The notes below the pieces were generated by a model. That model was not told the origin of the DNA. It searched no databases and saw only the letters and a program-made list of their open reading frames with translations. A stretch of 64,000 nucleotides of DNA from Glandiceps talaboti. Taxonomy: Eukaryota; Hemichordata; Enteropneusta; Spengelidae. Every line of letters starts with the position of its first letter. The stretch's first letter is position 1. Positions 41,287 to 52,300 of this stretch are shown here, in pieces. The position numbers were made by a program, and so were the translations under genes. Location: NCBI RefSeq assembly GCF_964340395.1, contig NC_135561.1, positions 8,028,732-8,092,731 on the forward strand, given 5' to 3'.

Positions 41287-43697
41287 GCTGCACCATGACA
41301 ATCTTCTGACAACATGTGTGACTTTCCAACACCAGTAAACATGTCCCATTTTGAGGTGTGGTCTACATTTCTTGGATTAAAACTCTGTTCAAAATTTGAT
41401 ATGTTATTTTCCCTGACAGAATCAACCTGATTCTGTGAAATGAGACCATCGGCATTGACTGAGTCCTGAACACTGGATTGTAACTGTGAATCAATGTCCA
41501 ATCTGTCATCTTCTTCTTCATCATCCTCATCAGCATTATCTGGTGCCAGGAAATCATTCCACTTTGAGGATGGTTTGACCTGTTCTCTGTTGTACACTCT
41601 CTGTGGTTTATCAGTACGACTATATGCATTCATGGCAGTGGTGTTTGTGATGGTAGTAGGTTTCTCAACAACCAAATCACTGTCGTCAACATTTGTTAGT
41701 TTACGTTTTGAAACCATACTTTGGCTTGTTGTGAATGGATCACTTTCTGCATTTAATCTGTTTGTAGATATTTGGCACTCAGTATCTATTTCTTCCTGTA
41801 AATGACACAAAATAGGAGTTCAGTTAATGTTTAAGTCAAAAACAATCCATTTTAGTATTCTATATTTGTAACTCTCCTTTTGGCATTGAATAACACATGT
41901 ACCAGGCAATACTATAGCCTAATTGTTTTAATAATGCCCTTGCCCAGGCCATCAGCTTGGTGATCATCAAAATCTTGGCAAAGCATGCCAGCCCTTTGGT
42001 AGGCAATAAATTGTGATAGTGCCCTCACTGGCACATGCCAGCCCTTTGGTAGGCAAAAAATTGTGATCCTGCCCTCACTGGCACTTGGGATTGTTTAATG
42101 AAAGTACATCACATTTTACTTTTTCTGTTGTATTGTATGCTGATCTCCTAACTTCTCCTCTCTGTCTCTTCCTATCCTGTCTCCAACTCTCCCGAGAATA
42201 TGTTCCATGTGATTCCCATTTCCTGGAAAAATTTGGGAAAATGTACAGTTAGTCTTTCTTACATTATAAGTATTAGTACCAATACTGTTTGCAATGTAAT
42301 TCAATGGAGAACACACATCAAATCTGTGCAATAATTTTCTGTATCTTGTCCTGGCACACTTTGCTCAAATATGGCAAGTGGTGCACTCATTCATATCCAT
42401 TCATTTAGTGATCTCTGGCTTTGATCTTTTTTCAATATCTATATTTTTTAGTGTAAAATAATGTTTCACTTTCAATTTATGTGTTTATGTGATTCAAATG
42501 ATGTTTCTGTGCCAGTTTAATGCTGCATAGGGTACATGATAAAACTGTTAGGGACTAGATTACATATGTGTTTTACAGACCTGAAAAGTATGGCTTATCT
42601 GCTCTCTTAAAGTCAGGCCCTTCCGATGTACAACCTTGGTGCACAAAACCCATATCCCAGCCATTTCAAGATTACAATAGATCACCTAGAAAATCCCATG
42701 TATCTCAGTGATCAATTTGAATGAGTTGTACACCAAACTAGAGATCTTACATCTCTGTCTTGACTTCAAAAAAGCTAGGAAATAGTTTCCATATGGCAGA
42801 CACTTGAGTAATTTGATCTAGTTTTTATTTTCAATCACAATAATCCCTGAGATGTATTCTTTCCTACAGCATAACCTAGACAGTCATCATTGACTATCTA
42901 ATCTTGTGTTTCTATCCGACAATGGATCAGTTGCTAGGTTATTACGTATCTACCGACCTTCTCTTCCACTCCTTTCTTCTTTCTCTTTCACTGTCTTTAA
43001 ATTCTTGTCTCTCTGTAGTACACAACAGTTCCTCATCTCCCTTCCCATGGTAACCAGTATCCTCATCTTGGTCAGTACTATCAATAAATTGACCCCACTT
43101 TGACCCCTCAGAGGTCATTTCTGGTAATGGTTCTGGTGCACCCTGCTCAATAAAATGACCAACGGGAATTATATTTATGACAGTAGAAACCAAGCAGTCA
43201 GCTAAGTAAGATAGACACAGACTAAAACTATTGTCACAACATCATTAGCTCTATTTGTTTGCTTGTTTTACCATGCTTTTAAGTATATTGTACGTACAGC
43301 GCTTTCGGATATCAATGAATAGTAGAAAATAAATAAAAACTTTAATCATTGGATTAACTATACTCCAACACAGTAGGGTGATATTTCTTATGACTTCCAT
43401 GATCTTGCAATGTATATTTTTGGCGACTTCTAGTATGTACACTACATTGATTACAGGGTGATTATATATGCATAACTATTTGCTATCACCCACTTGTGTA
43501 ATCTACAACATTGGACAAAATAGTTATAGTTTGCATTAGCTTAAATTTGTAAGCCTAAAGGTTGGTTTCTGCAGTAGTAATTCATACATATATGACATAC
43601 ATATGAAAACATGGCAAAACTACTGATGGTACCAGAATTAAAGGGATATTTAGATATATGTTCTGTTGCCACAATAATCTAAGATGGATAAATCACA

Positions 43698-43730
<33 letters not shown>

Positions 43731-46700
43731 ATTTAAAAATAGAACCATTATTACAGTTTTACCTTTTAAAAGTGGCCATATAGATGAGAAATAAGTATTT
43801 CTTTGGATTTTTAATTTACTAATTAAACAACTTTATGATGTATTGTTTATGATGGTTTTCTACTTGAAAAAACAATGTCAAACAATACTGACAAAGCCAG
43901 TGTTTGTAATTCATCAATTGCAAAATACTGTAAAAAAAAAAAAAAAAAAAAAAAGGGGTAAAACTATGTTAGGAAGTCTATGAGAACAAGTTTTGCAGAG
44001 TTTTTTCACAATTATTGAGTTAAAAACATGAGCTTGATCTATATTAATTCATATTATTCATAAAGTAGAAAAGTATATTGTAAACTTATTTCATGAATGA
44101 AAAATTCAAAATAAATACAGATTTCTCATCCATATGGCCACTTTAAAATATCACCATTTTGTGAATTACATCTACCTGATAATCTTCTCCAAGAAGCGAA
44201 TTGTCAGTAATTTCCAGATCATCTTGACTTTGAATTTGACTCTGATTCCATACACTATCTTGTCCTTGCTCCTCAAGTTCTCCTCTCATCAAGTTAAGTT
44301 TCTGGACATGTTTTCTACAATCAGATCCTGTGCCTTGACCGTAAATCTGTGGAGATTTGAAAAATATGATGAATATCAATAAAATAATTTATCTTTGAAG
44401 CAAACTGACAGAAAATCAATATTACGTTTCATTAAGTCTACTTTAAGCAGTGGACATGCCATCTTATAAAGAAAAGGGTATATGATGAATTAGTTTGTAA
44501 GATATGTTGTGTCGCTCTGGCCTCACCGACCTCCTCTCTCCCCGACTAGTCACAGACTAGATGATTGATACTGCAAATTTGGAAAGGCAAACATACTATA
44601 CATTCAAACAAAAGTCCATGACATGTCATATATCAATAAATGTTTAAATTTTGACATTTCTGTACTCATTTATTGCAAATATAACCTACGCTATACTACT
44701 CATGTGAAGTAGTACAAGTTTTACTTCTTGATCAAAGTTCATTACAACATGTAAATCACACTTATATACCTTGCCACTCCATTGCTTTACCTTGGGCTAT
44801 CACAGTTAACCTAAATTATTTTACCTTTGGAGAGGAAACCATCAGGGTTCGTGGTAAGATTTGGTTTAAAACCCTTGGTGAGTTCACTATTTAATCATAT
44901 TTAGGCTCCAAAAACAAAAAATACACAACAAAAACCAAAATTTTGAATTTAGAACTACATAAGGTTGTTGTTGAGTTCATAGCTCACTTCCCAGTCTTCA
45001 AACTGGACTAAGAATCTATAAGTGCTTCGTCCAAGGGTAGGACATTGTGTTACAAGAGTTGCCTTGTACCTGAAGTATCAAACATCTGCAATTTATCTCA
45101 CTGATGTCACTTATTGAAGTTGTGAGTGAAATTTACGACACAGGTTAGATTCTACACTATTATGTAAGGATTGAACCAAGGATTATGGAAGTATTTAGTG
45201 AAAAAAAAAGTCTTGGTTATAACTTCCTTCTACACTTGTGCATATGCTTTTGTATATTCAGCTCTGGTGGTTAGATTGAAAACAATAATCTGATATATTT
45301 GTAATAGACATTGCTCGTTGCTTTATCATTACCGCTACATGTTGTATCACAATTATGTATGGTTACTAACGAATAGACTGTAATATATCGCCGTGTCAGT
45401 GCAGTAAGGTCATAACTGACATATCATTTATGACCTTATGAAGGCTTATTGCACTGACGCAATCACTATAACCATAACACTGTCTCATTGGGCTAATGTT
45501 GTGACTACGTGTATTGGTTGATTTAAGTGTCGATCCTCTAAAGTAAATCTGACATGTACCATGTACTGACATAAAGCAAATCCTGTGTACACCACAATTT
45601 GGTGTTCCCCAAGCTATGTGGTACATATGTGACTCACAACAAACCCCTCTTATCAATATTTGACACACATCAAAAATGTTAACTAGTAGAGGGCACCCAA
45701 AGTACGCAGATGTCACAGACTCACTGACTCAGTCTACCTTCCACAAGCAGAAGGATTCTGGTTGATGAATTTCCCTAATTTCATTCATCAAAAATATATG
45801 AAATTATGGTTAAATTCATCACACAGAATAAATTCTGCACATTTGCAAAAATTTCTCTGATTCAGACTTTAAAACATTTGGCATTGATAGCAGAATGATT
45901 TGTGGGTAAGGATATATGGTTCGAAGAACAAACAGTGCAATCCATGGTTGATATTTGACAGACTGAAACAGTCATCATAACATTGCTCCACCCCATCTGT
46001 CTGATCAGCCAATGTGTGAGGGCGCCCTAACATGGTGCATCAACAGACTGATATTGACTATGTCCTCTCAACACACGATTAGTGGAATGAGTTCAGAATT
46101 CAAAGGTGAAATTAGATGACTATTCGATGAACTGAGAGCTAAACCAAAGACCCTTTCGTGTCGGGTCTATGCCTAAACTTTGTTTCTTATCTACATGCAG
46201 ATTTTGATGAAGATTAACCATGTTGAAATACAGGACCCAGACTGGAGAATTTATCTTGAGAAGTTTCAGAGACACAGATACACAAGAAGTAAAAACATTG
46301 TACTGGGCTGTAAATTTTGAATACCTTTTTGACCTATTTAAAAACCAGCTTTACTACTTCAGAGTATGGGCAAGCATCTTAACTGGTATGGTACTATCCT
46401 GGTGGTTGTGGGCGTCACCCTATGTTACCACTTTTGTTGCCATGGTAATGACACTGGGTGTATACTTATCTTGTATTGTTGAAAAAAGAAGACAAATGTC
46501 TATCCGTTTTCAGACTGACTTGAAGGATATTAAGAAGTATTACATCGATAATCCAAGGAATCACTTCTGGGTTGCTGAACACAATGGGAAAGTAGTTGGC
46601 ATAGTCGGTATCCAGGAAGATCATGTGGATTCCACTAAAGCAGAGTTGCTTTCACTGGGTGTAGAACAGGAATATCGGAAACTAGGATTGGGAAGTAAAC

Positions 46701-48438
46701 TGATGGATATTGTGGAAGACTTTGCTACTCAAAATGGCTACCGTGAACTGTGGCTAGAAACTGTCCCAATGTTGAAATCTGCCATGAAACTCTACGATAA
46801 GAAACAATACAGACTTGTCAAGATGAAGAGTATAAATATGCTATTTGGTCGCTTAGAGGTACTTTATTATTCAAAGATTTTGAAAAGACCAAAAAAAACA
46901 GAAAAACTAACTTCTCATTACTTGTAAGGATTTAGTGGTATAATTCAGTGAAAAATCATTAATGTAAACATTAAAGTTGCCATGGTTGTAACTGCCACAT
47001 CTTTGTAACTGTAACATGCTTCCTCTTACTGTAGTCTAGCTGCTAGACCTTTCAGGATATTCCGCTTACTTTAAAAGCAACCAAAGGTTGCCACTGAGGG
47101 CGCTAGCCCTGTGTGCCCAGACAGTGGTACACGTCATTCAGCTTTATTTGACAACCCGAAAAGTGCAGATCCAAGGTCCTACTACAAGACTACCTCTTCT
47201 TGTTGTATGACTGAAAGGTGCATATCCTCCAAAACCTCCAGTTACAACTGTTGTAATTCTGTATTAGAATTCTAGCAAAATTTGGTTATTGTTTGTATAT
47301 ATCAGTGAATATTGCTCTAAATTCATCTTTTCAAGTACATCAACTTTACAGTCTTCCTTTGAACACTACTACTATGGGTGTATATCAAACGACGATGCTG
47401 AGTTTTAAAAAGTTGTATTTTTTATGCTTAGGGTACCTAGAAAAGTCATTTTTATCAACCCTGCATCACATCATGTGAATTTTTCAAAACTAGAATTATA
47501 TAGATATTGGCAAGTCTGCCTTAGAAGATGACTACTACTGTACACTGCAGTGAGGTATTGTGGGAACTAAACACTGCTAGGAGCTTACAAAGTCTGAACA
47601 ATGCTGAGACCAGCTGTAAGAACAAAAACAATCCTAACAGTCTTTATTTCCCATAACGCCCCAGTTTGCTTTTTTATGCGAGTCCATTTTATTTCATTTC
47701 ATTTAAATTTTACAGGAGACACTTTACATGCACAGAGAGAAATTGTTTTGATAAAAAGATTTTTGCAGCCACCCCCTCCCACTTTCAAAAAAAATTCATG
47801 CCCCCCCCCCCCCCCCCCCCCGTACCCAAGAATTTGATACATATTTTAATGTGTAATTATACAGCAAACAACCGCTTCTAGGGTTTAATTTGGTTCAAAT
47901 CATGAGCAAAATACTTTGCCCCACCCCCACCTTTCCGACAATCAGAATTTTTTATGACCCTCAATTGTTTGAACCCTCAATTTTTATTTCAAATAAAGTT
48001 TATTTATTACTATCATAACAATCATTTTTGCTGACTGTCTTTTCTGTTTTCCTATTTCCTAGTCATCACTGTCTTATCAGATTTTACCAACTTTTACAGT
48101 AATTAGTGTACAGCTATTTGCCCAAATCTCCACTGTCTATGGTATGGATAGTAGATATTTAAACTGGTTAGGGCTTAGACTCACTGCCAGACACATGGCT
48201 ATCATCCCTAATCTGTTTATGTATGCCGAGCAGCGCAGCCGTGAAAAGACAGGGACTTATCGGGACAAGTCCCTCTCTTCTCGTGGCTGCGCCACTCGGC
48301 ATACATACAAAGCATAGGGACGATCGTCACGACATTTTCTCCACACATTTTACAGTTCCATTTTTTGCTCTTCTTCACTTGATGAACTTGGAAAACGCTA
48401 CACTGATAACATCTCAACACAAGGAATTCTTGCCCCAT
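40995..48438 (-). CDS. MRNIP: MRNIP-like MRN-complex-interacting protein
   Basis: Four coding exons on the minus strand: 48334-48438, 44176-44346, 42954-43142 and 40995-41795; all phase 0, giving about 421 aa (human about 343). Exon 1 holds the zinc ribbon VLRCYQCSVFQVHQVKKSKK followed by CKMCGEN (CxxC..CxxC). Exon 2 has the signature YGQGTGSDCRKHVQKLNLM. Three SKW repeats follow (SKWGQFID, SKWNDFLAP, SKWDMFTGV), as in the family, and the protein ends DDDLDSILDDL, matching the acidic MRNIP tail. MRNIP binds the MRE11-RAD50-NBS1 complex and promotes ATM signalling at DNA breaks. A run of Thr codons (minus-strand ACA/ACG repeats) near 41203-41285 encodes two poly-threonine tracts. The exon 1 donor (AAT/GTCGTG) is weak; an alternative 12 bases on, inside a foldback element, is also in phase. 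An acetyltransferase gene is nested in intron 1. Confidence 0.88.
41203..41285 (-). repeat. Coding trinucleotide tract (poly-Thr) in MRNIP
   Basis: GTT repeats on the plus strand, read as ACA/ACC-type threonine codons on the minus strand, giving two runs of about 15 and 8 Thr split by Arg-Pro. Length is likely polymorphic. Confidence 0.85.
41982..42088. repeat. Tandem duplication of ~60 bp
   Basis: Two copies of CATGCCAGCCCTTTGGTAGG and TGCCCTCACTGGCAC. Lies in the last intron of MRNIP. Confidence 0.85.
42281..42690. repeat. Dispersed repeat family D, copy 2
   Basis: Second copy of the 21355 repeat, same orientation, ending near GCACAAAACCCATATCCCAG. Lies in the last intron of MRNIP. Confidence 0.8.
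43198..43556. mobile_element. MITE family H, copy 2
   Basis: TAGACACAGACTAAAACTAT at the left and GGACAAAATAGTTATAGTTT at the right; interior CTATCACCCACTTGTGTA. Lies in an intron of MRNIP. Confidence 0.65.
43932..43954. repeat. Poly-A run (23 A)
   Basis: Homopolymer in an MRNIP intron, preceded by ATACTGT; no clear retroposon attached. Confidence 0.9.
45387..45468. mobile_element. Short MITE family G, copy 1
   Basis: About 80 bp with inverted ends GTGTCAGTGCAGTAAGGTCA and TTATTGCACTGACGCAA. A second copy is at 57810-57898. Intron 1 of MRNIP. Confidence 0.75.
46220..46927 (+). CDS. NAT8-like GNAT N-acetyltransferase, nested gene
   Basis: A single coding exon of 235 aa, with an acceptor-like TACATGCAG just upstream (46191-46199), so a 5' UTR intron is likely. 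Residues 11-32 (FILRSFRDTDTQEVKTLY) match the NAT8/camello N-terminus. Two hydrophobic segments at about 50-66 and 69-86 form the membrane hairpin typical of NAT8 proteins. The GNAT fold follows: FWVAEHNGKVVGIVGIQ, ELLSLGVEQEYRKLGLGSKL with the acetyl-CoA loop R153-x-x-G156-x-G158, and LWLETVPMLKSAMKLYDK. Family members are ER/Golgi membrane enzymes that acetylate cysteine S-conjugates or lysines; the substrate here cannot be told. It lies inside intron 1 of MRNIP on the opposite strand. AATAAA at about 47992-47997 could end the transcript. Confidence 0.92.
   Translation: MLKYRTQTGEFILRSFRDTDTQEVKTLYWAVNFEYLFDLFKNQLYYFRVWASILTGMVLSWWLWASPYVTTFVAMVMTLGVYLSCIVEKRRQMSIRFQTDLKDIKKYYIDNPRNHFWVAEHNGKVVGIVGIQEDHVDSTKAELLSLGVEQEYRKLGLGSKLMDIVEDFATQNGYRELWLETVPMLKSAMKLYDKKQYRLVKMKSINMLFGRLEVLYYSKILKRPKKTEKLTSHYL
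47034..47195. mobile_element. Relative of the 2534 repeat
   Basis: GTAGTCTAGCTGCTAGACC at the left and CCTACTACAAGACTACC at the right. Lies in the 3' flank of the NAT8-like gene. Confidence 0.5.
47801..47821. repeat. Poly-C run (21 C)
   Basis: Homopolymer following CACCCCCTCCCACTTTC; in the 3' UTR or flank of the NAT8-like gene. Confidence 0.9.
48201..48324. mobile_element. Foldback element at the MRNIP exon 1 border
   Basis: Arms of about 58 bp: ATCATCCCTAATCTGTTTAT and GTATGCCGAGCAGCGCAGCC pair with GGCTGCGCCACTCGGCATAC and AGCATAGGGACGAT. The right end is within about 10 bp of the presumed donor of MRNIP exon 1. Confidence 0.85.
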
Positions 48439-48656
48439 TCTAATGATTGCATAAAAAAAGAAAATACAAAATTCAGCCAATTGTAAGTTGTAGGCTGTTA
48501 TGGCTGTGAATGAATTCGTCCAAAGGTACTACTACTACTACTACTACTAGTAAGAAGGTGAACCATAAACCGCAGGTCCTAAGGGTGAACGAATGGCTGC
48601 GGACGTACAAAACGTCGACGGGACAAGACTAACAAACACGACTAACTTGTAGTACG

Positions 48657-48750
48657 CTAGTCCTGCTTGCCTACGGAGTAATCCGGGACTCAATTCTGGC
48701 AATATTGTCAGTAATATAGATCCGTGCACCGTCTGTGAGCAGGGTAGTAG
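48657..48750. mobile_element. MITE family C, copy 3
   Basis: CTAGTCCTGCTTGCCTACGG to GAGCAGGGTAGTAG, same orientation as copy 2; shares TACGGAGTAATC and the ATATAGA..CGTGCACCGTCTG words. Lies upstream of MRNIP. Confidence 0.8.
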
Positions 48751-49304
48751 CACGCTATCAATATCATCAGGGTGCACGGTGCGGCGGTGGTTGGCCAGAG
48801 CAAATCTCAGGCTACTAATAAAGAGTGCAAAAGGCTACAATCAAGTTCAGACCCCTTTTTAGTGGCCTGAGAATCAAGCATGCAAGAAGTGTGTAAACAA
48901 ACGTTACCTGTAAAAATTAACACCTACTCCACTAAATCATAGACATTGTCTCTGACTGAATCCAAACCGCAATCACCAACTTCCTGTTTACAGCCCCCAG
49001 CACTGGAATTTGGCGCGTCGGTGTGAAATCTTCCAATCGGCTGCGGGTGGAAGATACTATTTCGACCGGTGGGGAAGGTGCAATGTTGGTGCACAGAAAT
49101 ATCTTCGTATATAGACCATTGAAATACACCTTGTTTCTTTATAAAACTATATGATCGTATTGAAATATATCATTTTGACAAAATCATATGAAATGCTAGG
49201 AATCATAAGCAAAATAAAAAAGGAAACTGTCAACTCACGAGTTCTCGTCACCCTTTCATTGGTTAGTATTACGTTTTGTTTATATATTGCTTTGCGCATA
49301 CACA

Positions 49305-52300
49305 ATGCGCAGAGAAAATAAGAACTGTAGCTCGACAACAGTGAACTTGACAGAACCGGAGGTAAGTGCTGTATTCGGAGACTTTTTGCGAAATATTTCT
49401 CGCGCAAAGCGTATTACAAGAGTACTCAAGATGATTTCATTCATATCATTTTGGGAAAGTAACGTGAATTTCAGGATTTACATCCAGCGCTGAAAGAAAG
49501 TTCGACAAAAAAGAGGGGTGTACAACTTTCATGCCGAGTCAGCGTTTCTGATCCAGATCCCTTTAAATCTAACCAACATCTTCTCACCAATTTGTCGTCT
49601 TTTTACCAATTTTCAATCTAATTTGTAACTTTATCCGATCGTTCAAATAACACTCTTAAGGATGTCACCTGGTGTAATCAGAATGAGGTTTGTGTGATGT
49701 CGGGTTCGACTTGAAGACAACAACTTCTTCTTTGCTGGGGGTCCGTTGACATGGCGTGGTGGCTTCTTCTTCCAAGATGTTTTCGCACGTCTTTATAGAA
49801 ATATTTTGTTTTCTTGAATGGTTTTCAGAAGACCAGTCACACACATCATTATTTCTTGGAGAAAGCATGGTTTACTGTAGAGAAAACTGAACAAATTTGA
49901 GAACGGATTGAAGGAACGTGACTTCGAAAGTTGGTTCTCGAAATTTCACGTGCATATGGCCGCCCGGTTGGGTTATGTCGTCGGTTCGCGCCGTTACAGA
50001 TCACTGCAATTTGTAAAGCGAGGTCTTTCCATGATACACTAACTATTCATGAGGTGATGTCCCTTCTAAACGATTAATATATTTATTTCCGAATTCGTCA
50101 TATACATGGAAAGCGTGTTACCAATACAAGCCTAAAGATGAAGAGTCGTTCGAAACCGCTCACCCCATACTTGTTACTCATAATACTTGGTGTAGTAGTA
50201 CTACTACGACGAGTAGATGTTTTTTCTCTGGTAACTTAACTGGTCGTTTCGGCCCTAGACGTGTCGACCCTGTACCCAAGAACAAGATGGGTTAGCGTTA
50301 GTTTTATGAAAGAATGACCACAACATTTAATTAGTAGTGCTGATGTCATATATATATATCACATTTTCTCTAGCCAGTGTATACAACACTGAATGACTGG
50401 CTCAAATATTAAAAACTCATATCATTTCAGATTTGTGTTATCCGAGTTATTAGAGAGTTACTATTAGAGTGTGTACAAAGAAGAGGTACAAGACAGATTC
50501 CATCTCTTAAAGGTATGAGTAACGATGGACGTTTGGAAAAGCTTAAAGTTGCCTACCTTAGCATATAGAAGACTCAGAGGAGACATGATGGAGACATATA
50601 AAATCTTGAATGGATGCTGGGACAGATCAATTGCTAACTTTCCAATACTCTACACATCAGATAGAACCCGTGGGCACTCCCTCAATCTCTCAAAACAGCA
50701 TACACAACTGGATATCAAAAAATACTCCTTCACAAACTGCATCCTTGGAACTCGCTATCAAACAATACAGTTATAGCACCAACTATTAACTCATTTAAAC
50801 AGCGCCTGGACAATTAGTGGAAAAACCTAGATATCAAATATAATTACAAGACTAAATTCAAGCAGAGTAGAAATCCGGACCAGACGGATCTGAACATATA
50901 GGCTGGAAAGCCTGCGTTCAGAATACACCTAAGTAAACCTAAGTAGTAATTCGTAAATCATGGAAGTAGTCCTGTCTGCAAACAGAGGAAGTCAGGGAGT
51001 GCATTCTGATGTTTTCCCTATTGATAACATTATAATAGTGAAAGCTCTTCTACCAGCTGAATCAGCAACTGAATACAGTGGTTAAGTTGAGTGTGTTTTT
51101 ACATCATACCCAATAAAAGTACAAGATCAACTTGGTGTTTTCACCAAGTAAATCTCATAGGTAGTATCATTACGTTATTTGGCGAATACTTATTTCAACA
51201 TGTCACATCATTTTTATCAACATGTGTTTTCTCGACAGATACTACAAAAGGACTAAACATAAAACAATGTTTTGTAGACAGACAAATTATCATACAATTG
51301 CAACATCTGAGGATTTAGATCCCGAGGAAGTACTGCCATGTCCGTACGATATATCACACAGAATACGACGAAAGAGGTTTCCACACCATATAATGAAGTG
51401 TAAAAGAGTAAGTTGAGGTTTGCTGTGCTTTCTATTTATATCATAATATAAGGGAAGATCGCACAAAGTTACAAAAACTTGAATAAGCGAACATCGTAAT
51501 CGTTTGTTTAGGATAAAACCCCCTTAGGGCCCTCTAATATAAACGAACATTCACAAGTGTGACATCACACGTTTGTGTACAGTATAAACCATGATGTAAA
51601 ATGAAGTGGTCACATTGCTATGATCGGTGCAATGGAGAAATCATGGTAAACATGAATTTCCAACCTTGTGAACCTGTTTACTAAGGTGATGGTAAACACA
51701 TCAAAGTACTACCGGAAACCCAGCACTGGATGTCACATTATAAGTAAATTTTTTATCAACTTATCAATATGTCAGTAATAAATGCAGAAGCTGTTATTAC
51801 TGAAGGCATGACATTTTTCCAATTTTTGGTTAAAAGTGCGACAATCGCAACTTAAATGTATATAGTAAACAACACAGCAATCATGCAATGTCCCATGGCA
51901 AAGATGCTCAATAAAAGTACAAGATCAACTTGATGTTTCTTTGAAATCACGAGTAATTGGAGGTGATGTGAATCATGAAATAACTTCCAGAACCCATAGT
52001 TTTAAGGAAATGTCTCTACTTTCTAGGGTGGTGTTGTAAAACAATGTATGTTTTAGAGCGCAGACTGATTCACCATTGTCTAAGACTCTTTAATTGTATT
52101 GAATTTTTGAAAGTAATTTAGTGAAAGTCGTGTTAAACGTGTTAATGTATGTGCTGTATATCAAGAATCCTGATTTTACATTTTGCATAGAATTTTCCAT
52201 TGGTGGTCTTGGATACATGTCCTTTCAATGCCCGTCACCTGGTGCCAAAACACGAACTAAGACACCACATGTCTATCTGTCCAGGGAAGACAGCACTTGA

